From contig DSDX01000105.1 in NCBI GenBank assembly GCA_011048485.1, positions 1-16,104 of the forward strand: DNA of 16,104 nucleotides, written 5' to 3'. Source of the stretch: Candidatus Aminicenantota bacterium. Lineage in GTDB: Bacteria; Acidobacteriota; Aminicenantia; Aminicenantales; Saccharicenantaceae. Positions 1-7,024 of this stretch are shown piece by piece. Position numbers and translations under genes: made by a program. How positions within the stretch are numbered: the stretch's first letter is position 1; each line of letters opens with the position of its first letter. Below the pieces are notes generated by a model that was not told where the DNA came from, did no database searches, and saw nothing but the letters and a program-made list of their open reading frames with translations.

Positions 1-1
1 G

Positions 2-17
2 CATCGGCTCTCTCCTT
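2..17 (-). promoter_or_regulatory. Shine-Dalgarno and start codon of the next gene downstream of iadA
   Basis: On the minus strand a perfect AAGGAG (plus-strand 12-17) lies 7 nt before an ATG at 4-2, and the reading then leaves the window after one more base. This suggests that a further minus-strand gene begins here, about 57 nt after the iadA stop, possibly in the same transcript. Only the start can be seen, so nothing can be said about its product. The short gap between the two genes (5-61) holds a small GGGG/CCCC stem near 38-49 but no T-run typical of a terminator. Confidence 0.45.
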
Positions 18-61
18 TTCATCTCCCGGAGGGAAAGTCCCCGTTGGGGAAAGCCCCAATC

Positions 62-1231
62 TCAGGTGCTGAAAGTCCCCCGGACCAGTAGCCGGCCGTC
101 GGCCATCAGGCGACGGCCCCGGGCGAAGACGTCGGCCAGGCCGAGATCGCCGTCGAGAACGAGGATGTCGGCGTCCCGGCCGGGCTCGATATGCCCCTTG
201 CGGCCGAGCTTGTAGAAATCGGCCGCGTTGGTCGCGAAGACCCGCAGGGCCGCTTCGAGCGGCAGCCTGCCGCCGCGGACGATCTCCTGGAACTTGCGCA
301 GGAGGTCCGCCTCGGTGGCGACGGCCAGCCGGACGAGCCGTCCGGCCGCGTCGAAGACGGGCAGGCTGCCGTTGCTGTCCGAGCTGGCCGTCAGCCGGGT
401 CAGGGGCAGACCCCGCCTGTCGAAGGCGGCCAGGACCTCCTCGAAGCGGAGGTCGGTCTCGTCGGGGGCGGGATCGGCCCCGACGGTCACGTCGATCGAG
501 CCGCCGCCGGCTACCCAGTCGAGCGCCTGCTCGAAGAGCTCGGGGTTGCGCGAGGCGTGGGTGGGGATGATCTGGGTCACCGGGATCGCGGTCTCGCGGA
601 CGACCCGGAAAAGGAGTTCGAGGCCGCGCCGCCCGTCGCCGAGATGGAGGTGGAGGATGCCCGCCTTGCCGCCGAGCATCCCGCCGACCCGGCACTCCGC
701 CGCCAGGCGCGCGATCTCGTCGAAGGTCGGCTGGGACGAGCGGTGGTCGCTCACGGCGATCTCCCCGGCCCCGATGACCTTGTCGATGAGGACGAGGTCC
801 GAGCGGACGCTCCCCGTCAGCGTCTGGACGGGGACCTCGTATGAGCCCGAGTAGATGAAGGTCGAGACGCCCTCGATCTCGAGGGCCCGGGCCTTGGCCA
901 GGAGCGAGGTCATTTGGCGCGTGATCCCGTCGGTCCCCAGGCAGCCGATGACCGTCGTGACGCCGCTGGCGACGATGTCCTCGATCCTGATCTCGGGGGC
1001 CCGGGTGGCCGGCCCGCCCTCGCCGCCGCCGCCCAGGATGTGGACGTGCGGGTCGACGAGGCCCGGCGTGACGCTCTTGCCCGAGGCGTCGACGGTCTCG
1101 ACCTCGCCGCCGCCGACCTCGAGACGGCCGGGCTCGGCCACGGCCTCGATGACGCCGCCGGCGAGGAGAAGGTCCTTGCGTCCGAGCGGCTCCGGCGCGA
1201 ACACCTCGCCGCCTCGTATCAGGGTGATCAT
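62..1231 (-). CDS. iadA: Isoaspartyl dipeptidase (beta-aspartyl peptidase), M38 amidohydrolase family
   Basis: This 389-residue cytoplasmic metallo-dipeptidase hydrolyses beta-aspartyl (isoaspartyl) dipeptides left over from breakdown of damaged proteins; the length matches the family (about 390). Visible landmarks are the HxH metal pair H62/H64 in DPHVHILGGGGEGG, the substrate loop GVTTVIGCLGTDGITR (90-105), SDHRSS (161-166), HLHLGDG with H196, THASRN with H225, and SSDSNGS with the catalytic Asp285. Compared with E. coli IadA as I remember it, the carboxylated bridging lysine (K162) aligns with Glu157 here, a substitution I believe occurs in part of the family. The start at 1231 is chosen because homology begins there and AGGAGG lies 5 nt upstream; the open frame continues further upstream to 2020 only as a shadow of the opposite strand. 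It is divergent from the acyltransferase. With the nearby POT transporter it fits peptide catabolism. Confidence 0.95.
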   Translation of the reverse strand: MITLIRGGEVFAPEPLGRKDLLLAGGVIEAVAEPGRLEVGGGEVETVDASGKSVTPGLVDPHVHILGGGGEGGPATRAPEIRIEDIVASGVTTVIGCLGTDGITRQMTSLLAKARALEIEGVSTFIYSGSYEVPVQTLTGSVRSDLVLIDKVIGAGEIAVSDHRSSQPTFDEIARLAAECRVGGMLGGKAGILHLHLGDGRRGLELLFRVVRETAIPVTQIIPTHASRNPELFEQALDWVAGGGSIDVTVGADPAPDETDLRFEEVLAAFDRRGLPLTRLTASSDSNGSLPVFDAAGRLVRLAVATEADLLRKFQEIVRGGRLPLEAALRVFATNAADFYKLGRKGHIEPGRDADILVLDGDLGLADVFARGRRLMADGRLLVRGTFST

Positions 1232-1261
1232 GGGCGCCTCCTCGGAGATATGGAGGGCCCT

Positions 1262-1290
1262 AACGTAGCACGCCGGCCGGGCCTTCGCAA
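1262..1290 (-). promoter_or_regulatory. Candidate sigma70 promoter of iadA
   Basis: Read on the minus strand there is TTGCGA (1290-1285), a 17-nt spacer and TACGTT (1267-1262). Transcription would start about 25 nt upstream of the iadA ATG, leaving room for the AGGAGG ribosome site. The boxes are moderate matches. Its -35 end lies 23 bp from the -35 box of the divergent acyltransferase promoter, so the two polymerases would share a compact divergent control region. Confidence 0.4.
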
Positions 1291-1313
1291 GCGGCTGCGC
1301 CGGTCGCGGCGCT

Positions 1314-1342
1314 TTGATATTCGGGGCCGGTTTGGGTAGAAT
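1314..1342 (+). promoter_or_regulatory. Candidate promoter of the acyltransferase gene, likely leaderless
   Basis: TTGATA (1314-1319), a 17-nt spacer and TAGAAT (1337-1342) form a good sigma70-type promoter. The -10 box ends only 12 nt before the ATG at 1355, so the transcript would carry about 5 nt of leader and no Shine-Dalgarno site. No SD-like purine run is placed correctly before this ATG, which agrees with leaderless translation. Confidence 0.5.
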
Positions 1343-1354
1343 GGCCCCGCGGTC

Positions 1355-2113
1355 ATGGGCACCTACGAAGACGAATTCAAATCCATCCGGTGGTTCCTGG
1401 GCCACACGACGCGCCTGATGCTTTTTCCCAAGAAGACCGAGGTCCGCGGGGCGGACCACTTCGTCCGCGAGGGCCCGAACATCATCGTCGGGAACCACAG
1501 CGGCAGCTACAAGGACGTGTCCGTCCTGCTCCAGAACGTGCCCCGCATGATCTATTTCACGGCCAATCAGATGATCTTCACCCGGGAGGGGGCCTCGGAG
1601 CTCGTCTCGCGCCATCTCCACCGTCACATGGGCAGGTTCGGCGGCGTCATCCACCTTCTGCTCGGTCCGTTCTATAATTTCATGGTCGACTACGTCTCCG
1701 GCCACATCGCCCGGATCGGGACCATCCCCGTCGACATCTACGGCAGCAAGCGCGCGTCCATCCTGAGGTGCCAGGACTACCTGCGGAAGGGACGGGCCGT
1801 CATCGCCCTGCAGGGGCGCGGCCGGGTCCACCCCAAGGAGCCTAACCCGTACGTCAAGGAGTTCCGGCGCGGGGTGTCCATCATGGCCTACAACCTCTTC
1901 AAGGAGAGCGGCCTGTCGGTCCCGGTGACGCCCCTGTCCCTGTTCGGCACGCACATCATGTGGGGCGTCCCGGCCACGATCAAAGTGAACGTCGGGCCGT
2001 CCCTCTACATCAAGGACCACTGGACCGGCGAGGAGGTCTCGACCGTCGAGGCCTTCCGGGCGGCCCTGCAGCGGACCGTGACCGGCCTGCTCCGTGAGAG
2101 CCTGAGCTGGTGA
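1355..2113 (+). CDS. Divergent PlsC/LPLAT-fold acyltransferase
   Basis: This 252-residue protein resembles 1-acyl-glycerol-3-phosphate acyltransferases, which move a fatty acyl group onto lysophospholipids at the inner membrane. The order of motifs fits: GNHSGSYKD (46-54) at motif I, GTIPVD (122-127) near motif II, LQGRGR (152-157) at motif III, FRRGVSIMAY (170-179), and VPVTPLSLFG (189-198) at motif IV. Two departures stand out. Motif I has the His48 and Asp54 pair spaced HX5D instead of HX4D, and motif III lacks the Glu of the usual FPEG. Substrate and even activity are therefore uncertain; another LPLAT-type acyltransferase role is possible. The ATG at 1355 is chosen because the candidate promoter ends 12 nt upstream and homologous-looking sequence starts soon after. 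It stands alone between two promoters. Confidence 0.75.
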   Translation: MGTYEDEFKSIRWFLGHTTRLMLFPKKTEVRGADHFVREGPNIIVGNHSGSYKDVSVLLQNVPRMIYFTANQMIFTREGASELVSRHLHRHMGRFGGVIHLLLGPFYNFMVDYVSGHIARIGTIPVDIYGSKRASILRCQDYLRKGRAVIALQGRGRVHPKEPNPYVKEFRRGVSIMAYNLFKESGLSVPVTPLSLFGTHIMWGVPATIKVNVGPSLYIKDHWTGEEVSTVEAFRAALQRTVTGLLRESLSW

Positions 2114-2117
2114 TCCG

Positions 2118-2166
2118 GAGAGGGTCAGATCTACTTTTTTCGAAAAAAAGTAGATTTGACCCTCTC
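2118..2166. repeat. 23-bp inverted repeat (REP-like hairpin) behind the acyltransferase
   Basis: Arms 2118-2140 and 2144-2166 pair along all 23 positions with one G-T wobble (2128/2156) and a 3-nt loop, CGA. The inner part is a T6/A6 stretch and the outer part is GAGAGGGTC/GACCCTCTC. It begins 5 nt after the acyltransferase stop, so it can work as a terminator. Its length and its GGTCAGATCTAC-type core resemble dispersed palindromes linked to RAYT/TnpA-REP transposases; that link is from memory. The right arm also supplies the TTGACC of the next promoter. No second copy occurs in this window. Confidence 0.75.
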
Positions 2167-2183
2167 TGATCTTTTGTTATAAT
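2156..2183 (+). promoter_or_regulatory. Near-consensus sigma70 promoter of the peptide transporter
   Basis: TTGACC (2156-2161), a 16-nt spacer and a perfect TATAAT (2178-2183) form the strongest promoter in the window. Transcription would start near 2190, giving a leader of about 50 nt that holds the GAGGAGGG ribosome site (about 2227-2234) before the ATG at 2241. The -35 box is part of the right arm of the 2118-2166 inverted repeat, so hairpin extrusion or protein binding to the palindrome could affect promoter use. Confidence 0.65.
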
Positions 2184-2240
2184 CGCCACGATTTGAGAGT
2201 CGTGACGGTCTTTCCCATTCTTCGCCGAGGAGGGTGACGC

Positions 2241-3923
2241 ATGTTCAAGGGACATCCCAAGGGCCTGTTCGTGGCGTTCTTCGCCAACATGGGCGAGCGC
2301 TTCGGCTTCTACACCATGGTCAGCATCTTCGTCCTGTTCATGCAGGCCAAGTACGGCCTGTCGGCGGCCGCCGCGGGCTCCATCTACGCCACGTTCCTGG
2401 TCGGGGTCTACATCTTCCCCCTGCTCGGCGGTTTCCTGGCCGACCGCTTCCTCGGCTACGGCCGGACCATCAGCCTGGGCCTCGTCGTCATGTTCCTCGG
2501 GTACATCCTGCTGGCCCTGCCGACGATGATGAACACCGGGTTCGTCCTCGTCGTCGCCGCCCTGACCGTCGTCGCCCTGGGGACGGGCCTGTTCAAGGGC
2601 AACCTCCAGGCCCTGGTCGGCAACCTCTACGACGATCCCAAGTACTCGCCCCTGCGGGACCGGGCCTTCACCGTCTTCTACATGGGGATCAATATCGGAG
2701 CCATGTTCGCCCCCACCGCCTCTGAGGCCGTGTCCAACTGGATCCTGGGCCGGGCCAACCTTTTCTATGACGCCCGCATCCCGGCCTTGGCCAACGACTT
2801 CCTCAAGGACAAGCTGGCCGACGCCGCCAATTTCTTGAATATCGCCCAGGCCCAGGACCCCCAGGTGACCATGGAGACCCTGGGCGCTTTCGCCACCAAC
2901 TACATCAACCAGCTCAGCAAGTCCTATCACTTCGGCTTCGGCGTCGCCTGCCTCAGCCTGATCCTCTCCATGCTCATCTTCTGGGGCTTCCGCAAGCACT
3001 ATAAGCTCGCCGACATGACCGAGCGGCAGAAGGCCAAGTCCGAGGCCCACAAGGACCAGGTCGTCGAGCTCTCGCCCGAACAGACGCGCGAGCGCCTGGT
3101 CGCCCTGGGCCTCGTCTTCGGCGTCGTCATCTTCTTCTGGATGGCCTTCCATCAGAGCGCTGTGACCATGACCTATTTCGCCCGCGACTACACCGTGCCG
3201 AGCGTGGGCAAGGCCGCCAATCTTTTCTTCGATATGGTCGGGCTCCTGCCCGCCTTCTTGTCCGTTCTGGGCCTCGTCTTCCTGGTCAAGAAGTCCTCGG
3301 GCCGCTTGGGCCGGGTCCTCGGCGGGGCCGCTTTCGTCGGCTTCGGCGCCCTGGCCTACCTCCGTTACAGCGGCTACGCCGCCGTGAACCCGTTCCAGCC
3401 CCAGATGTTCCAGCACTTCAATCCCTTCTTCATCGTCGTCCTGACGCCCATCATCATCGGCCTGTTCGGCTGGCTCAACCGCAAAGGCAAGGAGCCGTCG
3501 TCGCCGCGCAAGATCGGCATCGGCATGCTCATCACGGCCGTGGCCTATACCATTTTGGTCATCGGCTCGCTCAGCCTGGCCAGCCCCAAGGCCCTTGGCG
3601 GCCTGGTCGCGCCGGCAGATTCCCAAGTCTCCGTCTACTGGCTCATCTCGACCTATTTCATGCTGACGGTGGCCGAACTCTTCCTCAGCCCGATAGGGAT
3701 CTCGTTCGTCTCCCGGGTCGCGCCGCCCAAGTACAAGGGCACCATGCAGGGCGGCTGGTTCGCGGCCACGGCCGCGGGCAACGCGCTGGTCGGGGTAATC
3801 GCCTGGTTCTGGATGAGGGTGCCCCTCTGGGGGGTCTGGGCCATCCTGGTCGGGGCCTGCCTGCTGTCGGCCGCGTTCATGTTCGCGGTCATGAAGCGGT
3901 TGGAGCGGGTCGCCAGGTCCTAG
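2241..3923 (+). CDS. POT/PTR-family proton-coupled peptide transporter (MFS)
   Basis: A 560-residue inner-membrane protein with about 14 hydrophobic segments, typical of bacterial oligopeptide:H+ symporters that import di- and tripeptides. TM1 carries the family motif as NMGERFGFY (16-24): the second Glu and Arg of ExxER are present (E19, R20) but the first Glu is Asn16. GGFLADRFLGYGRTI (63-77) matches the MFS loop 2-3 signature, and FKGNLQALVGNLY (118-130) the POT TM4 region. A polar insertion of roughly 65 residues (about 162-228) lies between TM5 and TM6; I recall similar insertions in Bacteroidota-type POT proteins that also have the NMGERF variant. GAGGAGGG about 6 nt upstream fixes the start. 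It is monocistronic, followed by the convergent URO-D-like gene after 66 nt. Confidence 0.92.
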   Translation: MFKGHPKGLFVAFFANMGERFGFYTMVSIFVLFMQAKYGLSAAAAGSIYATFLVGVYIFPLLGGFLADRFLGYGRTISLGLVVMFLGYILLALPTMMNTGFVLVVAALTVVALGTGLFKGNLQALVGNLYDDPKYSPLRDRAFTVFYMGINIGAMFAPTASEAVSNWILGRANLFYDARIPALANDFLKDKLADAANFLNIAQAQDPQVTMETLGAFATNYINQLSKSYHFGFGVACLSLILSMLIFWGFRKHYKLADMTERQKAKSEAHKDQVVELSPEQTRERLVALGLVFGVVIFFWMAFHQSAVTMTYFARDYTVPSVGKAANLFFDMVGLLPAFLSVLGLVFLVKKSSGRLGRVLGGAAFVGFGALAYLRYSGYAAVNPFQPQMFQHFNPFFIVVLTPIIIGLFGWLNRKGKEPSSPRKIGIGMLITAVAYTILVIGSLSLASPKALGGLVAPADSQVSVYWLISTYFMLTVAELFLSPIGISFVSRVAPPKYKGTMQGGWFAATAAGNALVGVIAWFWMRVPLWGVWAILVGACLLSAAFMFAVMKRLERVARS

Positions 3924-3989
3924 CCGGGGGCTCCCGCCCGGATCGGCTTGCCCGAAGGGTCAAAGCGGCGTTGTGATGAAAAGTCCGGG

Positions 3990-5069
3990 CTACAGGATCG
4001 CTTTCTTCTTGTCCAGATAATAGAGGTAATTCTCTAAGGTGACGTCCGGCGGGACGCGGTGGTCGACACACGGCAGGTAGCCGCCCCGCTCGACCAGCGG
4101 ATGGAGCTTTTCGAGTTCGCGGTCGATGGCCTCTTTGCCGGCGATCAGGGCCAGCTTGTCGACCCCGCCGAGCAGGAGCACCTCGTCGCCGTGGTCCCGC
4201 CGCAGTTTCCAGGGGTCCGTATGAAGGGCCTCGATCGGGAACATGCAATTGATCCCGCCCCGCAGCCACCCCGGCACGAGGTCGTAGATCCGGCCGTCGC
4301 AGTCGAGGACGTTGACGAAAACGCCCTTGGCCTTGAGGGCGTCCGTGATCCTCTTGTAGCGGGGCACCATGAGCTCTTCGAAGAGGCTGGGCGACAGGAG
4401 CGGGCCGTGGTTGTAGCACATGTCCTCCCACCACCAGGCCACGTCGACCTCCCCGCCGCCCGGGATGTGCCTCTCGATGAGCTCGAGGTCCATCCGGGTG
4501 ACGTGCTCCATCATCTCCTCGACCCAGGCCTTCTCGGTCAATAGGGCGATGGACAGGTTCTCGAGGCCCATCCAATCCCTGAGCCAGCCGTAGAGCGAGC
4601 CGCAGTGGAAGAGGATGGGCATGCCGGCGGCGTGGGCGGCCGCGACCGCCGCTTCGACGTCCCCGACCCGCCCCGGCTGGCCCGGATCGAGACGCTCGTC
4701 CCTCAGCTTCTCCCAATCCGCCCTGGTCTCGACGGCGAACTTGAGATACCTGGGCATGGAGGAGTCATAGTCGAGCATCTCCGTCAAGGCCCCGTCCTTG
4801 GTCTGGACGACCCTCCGCTCGCCGCGCCTCTGGACCGTCACCTCCTCGAAGGCGGGACAAAGCCCTTTCTTGATGGGCACTTCCGGGATGATGGACAGGC
4901 CCTCGAGGCCGAGGTGCCGCTCGACGTCCTCGTTGGTCCGGCACTCCCGCGGCAGGCCCTGGTCATGCCAGACCGCGATCGTTTTGTCCCAGTAGCCGAA
5001 CTCCATGTCCGGGAGGCGGTCCGGCCGCTCACTGCGGAAGACCCTGTTGAAGCGCTCCCTGACGGTCAT
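3990..5069 (-). CDS. Uroporphyrinogen decarboxylase-fold protein, substrate unknown
   Basis: A 359-residue member of the URO-D/MtaA/CmuA superfamily, opening with the family's N-terminal motif in the form MTVRERFNRVFRSERPDRLP. The superfamily covers heme-pathway HemE and cobamide:thiol methyltransferases, but many relatives in environmental genomes are uncharacterised. At the place where MtaA has the metal-binding HxCG this protein has DCDG (256-259), and near the C-terminus CVDHRVPPDV (334-343). The His of HxC is missing, so classical MtaA-type zinc thiol activation is doubtful, and there is no heme-gene context for HemE. The ATG at 5069 is chosen because homology starts there; no Shine-Dalgarno site is visible and a TATCAT lies just upstream, pointing to a leaderless mRNA. 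It diverges from the MCE operon and converges on the peptide transporter. Confidence 0.8.
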   Translation of the reverse strand: MTVRERFNRVFRSERPDRLPDMEFGYWDKTIAVWHDQGLPRECRTNEDVERHLGLEGLSIIPEVPIKKGLCPAFEEVTVQRRGERRVVQTKDGALTEMLDYDSSMPRYLKFAVETRADWEKLRDERLDPGQPGRVGDVEAAVAAAHAAGMPILFHCGSLYGWLRDWMGLENLSIALLTEKAWVEEMMEHVTRMDLELIERHIPGGGEVDVAWWWEDMCYNHGPLLSPSLFEELMVPRYKRITDALKAKGVFVNVLDCDGRIYDLVPGWLRGGINCMFPIEALHTDPWKLRRDHGDEVLLLGGVDKLALIAGKEAIDRELEKLHPLVERGGYLPCVDHRVPPDVTLENYLYYLDKKKAIL

Positions 5070-5078
5070 GGCGGGCCG

Positions 5079-5084
5079 ATGATA
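5079..5084 (-). promoter_or_regulatory. Candidate -10 box of the URO-D-like gene, leaderless type
   Basis: On the minus strand TATCAT (5084-5079) ends 9 nt before the ATG at 5069. No convincing -35 box is found at 16-18 nt. If used, transcription would start within a few bases of the start codon. It belongs to a 111-bp divergent region shared with the MCE operon promoter. Confidence 0.35.
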
Positions 5085-5141
5085 GCACGGATCCTCGACC
5101 GGAGACAGCGGCCGCGGCTCCGGCGGGAAACCCCGGCTGCG

Positions 5142-5170
5142 TTGAAATGGGCCCCGGCCTGTAATAGAAT
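5142..5170 (+). promoter_or_regulatory. Candidate promoter of the MCE operon, leaderless type
   Basis: TTGAAA (5142-5147), a 17-nt spacer and TAGAAT (5165-5170) form a clear sigma70-type promoter. The expected transcription start near 5177 lies between two in-frame ATGs (5169 and 5181), so only the second would be transcribed in full. This decides the start at 5181 and implies a leader of about 4 nt. Confidence 0.55.
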
Positions 5171-5180
5171 GGACACCACG

Positions 5181-6272
5181 ATGAGCGAACATCCGGTCGT
5201 CGGCGCGCCGGAGCGCATCCTTCTGCCGAGGAGGCTGCGGGCCCCCGAGGTCGTCTCGCTCCTCGGCGATATCCGTCGCCGCCAGGGAACGGGGCCGCTC
5301 GTTCTCGACTTCCGGGAGGTCGAGGAGTTCGACAGTTCGACCCTGGCCCTCCTCAGCTACGTCAGGAACGGCCCGGAAGGGCTCTCCCCGGTCAATGTCG
5401 TCGGCGCCCTGGCCCGGGCCGAGGAGAGCTTCGCCCGGAAACGTGCGGACGGGGCCCCCGCGGCCCGACCCGAGGCCGGCGGCTGGGCCGGCCGCTTCTT
5501 TCGCTCCGTCGCCGACCGGTTCCTCGGTTCGATCCGCAGCGTGGGCCTGTTCCTGACCATGTTCGGCGACGAGGTCTACCACATCGGCGTCTACCTCAGG
5601 AAGCGCAAGGGCGTCTATCCGGGAGAGATCTGGAACCAGATGTTCTTCATGGGCTACCAGTCGTTCCCCATCGTCTGCCTGCTCCTCTTCCTCGTCGGGG
5701 TGACCATCTCCATCACCTCGGCCGAGCAGCTCCAGCTCTTCGGCGCCGATATCTACATCGCCGACATCATCGGCTACGCCATGCTCCGGGAGCTCGTCCC
5801 GCTTATGACCGGCGTCATCCTGGCCGGCAAGGTCGGCGCGGCCATCACGGCCGAGCTGGCTAGCATGACCGTGCTCGAGGAAGTCGACGCCTTGAAGACG
5901 ATGGGCCTCATCCCCGAGAAATTCCTCATGGTCCCGCGGCTCCTGGCCATCACCCTGGTCGTCCCTCTCCTGGTGGCCATGGCCGACGTCGCGGGCATCT
6001 TCGGGGGCATGCTTGTCGCCCAGGTCACGTTCGGGATGACCCCCATGGCCTTCCTCGATCAGATGGTCAACACGGTCGACTGGATCGATTTCGCCTGGGG
6101 GCTCATCAAGACGGTCGTCTTCGGCTGGGCCGTCGTCGTGGGCGCCGGGTACAAGGGACTGACCGTCGGCCGGAGCGCCGAGGAGGTCGGCCGGGCTACG
6201 ACGGAATCGGTCGTCCTGTCCGTCACCCTGATCATCGTCATCGACTGCATCTTCGCCTTCGTCATCTACTGA
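5181..6272 (+). CDS. mlaE: MlaE-family lipid ABC permease with N-terminal STAS (MlaB-like) domain
   Basis: This 363-residue inner-membrane protein is the permease of an MCE-type ABC system that moves phospholipids between the inner and outer membranes. Residues about 11-80 form a STAS domain with LDFREVEEFDSSTLALL (42-58), including the D51-S52-S53 motif that in MlaB contacts the ATPase. Residues about 115-363 are the MlaE permease, with AGKVGAAITAELASMTVLEEVDALKTMG (215-242), the family's signature and coupling helix. Fusion of MlaB and MlaE in one chain is known in several diderm groups. The start at 5181 (MSEHPV) is favoured over 5169 by the promoter position; there is no Shine-Dalgarno site. 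The ATPase gene begins 2 nt after the stop. Confidence 0.92.
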   Translation: MSEHPVVGAPERILLPRRLRAPEVVSLLGDIRRRQGTGPLVLDFREVEEFDSSTLALLSYVRNGPEGLSPVNVVGALARAEESFARKRADGAPAARPEAGGWAGRFFRSVADRFLGSIRSVGLFLTMFGDEVYHIGVYLRKRKGVYPGEIWNQMFFMGYQSFPIVCLLLFLVGVTISITSAEQLQLFGADIYIADIIGYAMLRELVPLMTGVILAGKVGAAITAELASMTVLEEVDALKTMGLIPEKFLMVPRLLAITLVVPLLVAMADVAGIFGGMLVAQVTFGMTPMAFLDQMVNTVDWIDFAWGLIKTVVFGWAVVVGAGYKGLTVGRSAEEVGRATTESVVLSVTLIIVIDCIFAFVIY

Positions 6273-6274
6273 CC

Positions 6275-7024
6275 ATGGATATCATCAGCGCGCGCGGTCT
6301 GGCCGTCGGCTACGGGACGGCGGAGGTCCTCCGGGACCTCTCGTTCGTCATCCCCGAGGGCCTCATCTCGGTCGTCCTGGGCGTCAGCGGGTCGGGCAAG
6401 TCGACCCTCCTCAAGACCTTGGCCGGCCTCCTGCCCCCCCTCGAAGGCGGCTTCGAATTCTCGGGCGCGCCCGTGGATTACGCTTCCGAGGCCTCTCTCG
6501 GCGCCCTCTACCGGAGGATCGGGGTGCTCTACCAGGGAGGGGCGCTCCTCAACGGCCTGACCCTTTTCGAGAACATCGCCCTGCCCATCCGGATGCACTT
6601 CCCGGAGATGCCCGAGGAGATGGTCAAGGACATGGTCCACAACGGCCTGGCCCAGGTCGATATGGCCGACGCCGCGGCCAAGTATCCGGCCGAGCTGTCG
6701 GGCGGCATGCGCAAGCGGGGCGCCCTGGCCCGGGCCCTGGTCCTCGACCCGGACGTCGTCTTCTGCGACGAGCCCTCGTCGGGCCTCGACCCGATCACCT
6801 CGTCGCTCCTCGACGACCTTCTGCTCCGGCTCAAGGATACGTTCGGGATGACCCTGGTCGTCGTCACCCACGAGCTGCGGTCGATCGAGCGCGTGGCCGA
6901 CCGCGTCCTCGTCCTCAACGCCGGCCGCCTCCATTATGCCGGCGACGCCGCGGGGCTTTCGGCCTCGGGCGATCCCTTCATCCGGACATTCTTCCTCAAG
7001 AAGGACAGCCAAGATGACGCATGA
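6275..7024 (+). CDS. mlaF: MlaF-like ABC transporter ATPase
   Basis: A 249-residue cytoplasmic ATPase that powers the MCE lipid transporter. It has Walker A GVSGSGKST (36-44), Q-loop Gln87 in LYQGGAL, signature LSGGMRKRGALARAL (141-155), Walker B VVFCDE (161-166) with EPSSGLDP, and the H-loop His199 in VVVTHEL. LYQGGALLNGLTLFENIALPIR (85-106) and the RKRGALARA form of the signature are characteristic of the Ttg2A/MlaF subfamily. All catalytic residues are intact. The gene starts 2 nt after the permease stop without its own Shine-Dalgarno site and overlaps the MCE gene by 11 nt, so translation is probably coupled. Confidence 0.95.
   Translation: MDIISARGLAVGYGTAEVLRDLSFVIPEGLISVVLGVSGSGKSTLLKTLAGLLPPLEGGFEFSGAPVDYASEASLGALYRRIGVLYQGGALLNGLTLFENIALPIRMHFPEMPEEMVKDMVHNGLAQVDMADAAAKYPAELSGGMRKRGALARALVLDPDVVFCDEPSSGLDPITSSLLDDLLLRLKDTFGMTLVVVTHELRSIERVADRVLVLNAGRLHYAGDAAGLSASGDPFIRTFFLKKDSQDDA

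Noticed and set aside
191..844. Plus-strand open frames opposite iadA
   Set aside because: No family features, and the opposite strand has a full set of IadA motifs.
1232..2020. N-terminal extension of the iadA frame upstream to 2020
   Set aside because: It runs antisense through the acyltransferase gene, lacks homology, and IadA has a proper start with AGGAGG at 1231.
2010..3626. Long minus-strand open frame (538 codons) opposite the peptide transporter
   Set aside because: Low-complexity translation rich in D, G, E and H with no recognisable domain; the plus strand encodes a clear POT transporter. GC-rich codon bias leaves the antisense frame open.
3924..3989. Terminator between the peptide transporter and the convergent URO-D-like gene
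   Set aside because: Only a 4-bp stem and no T-run could be found in the 66 bases.
3990..5069. Possible hemE (true uroporphyrinogen decarboxylase)
   Set aside because: The sequence is divergent at the substrate and metal positions and there are no heme genes nearby; the same holds for 8566-9831, whose HxC motif points to MtaA-like relatives.
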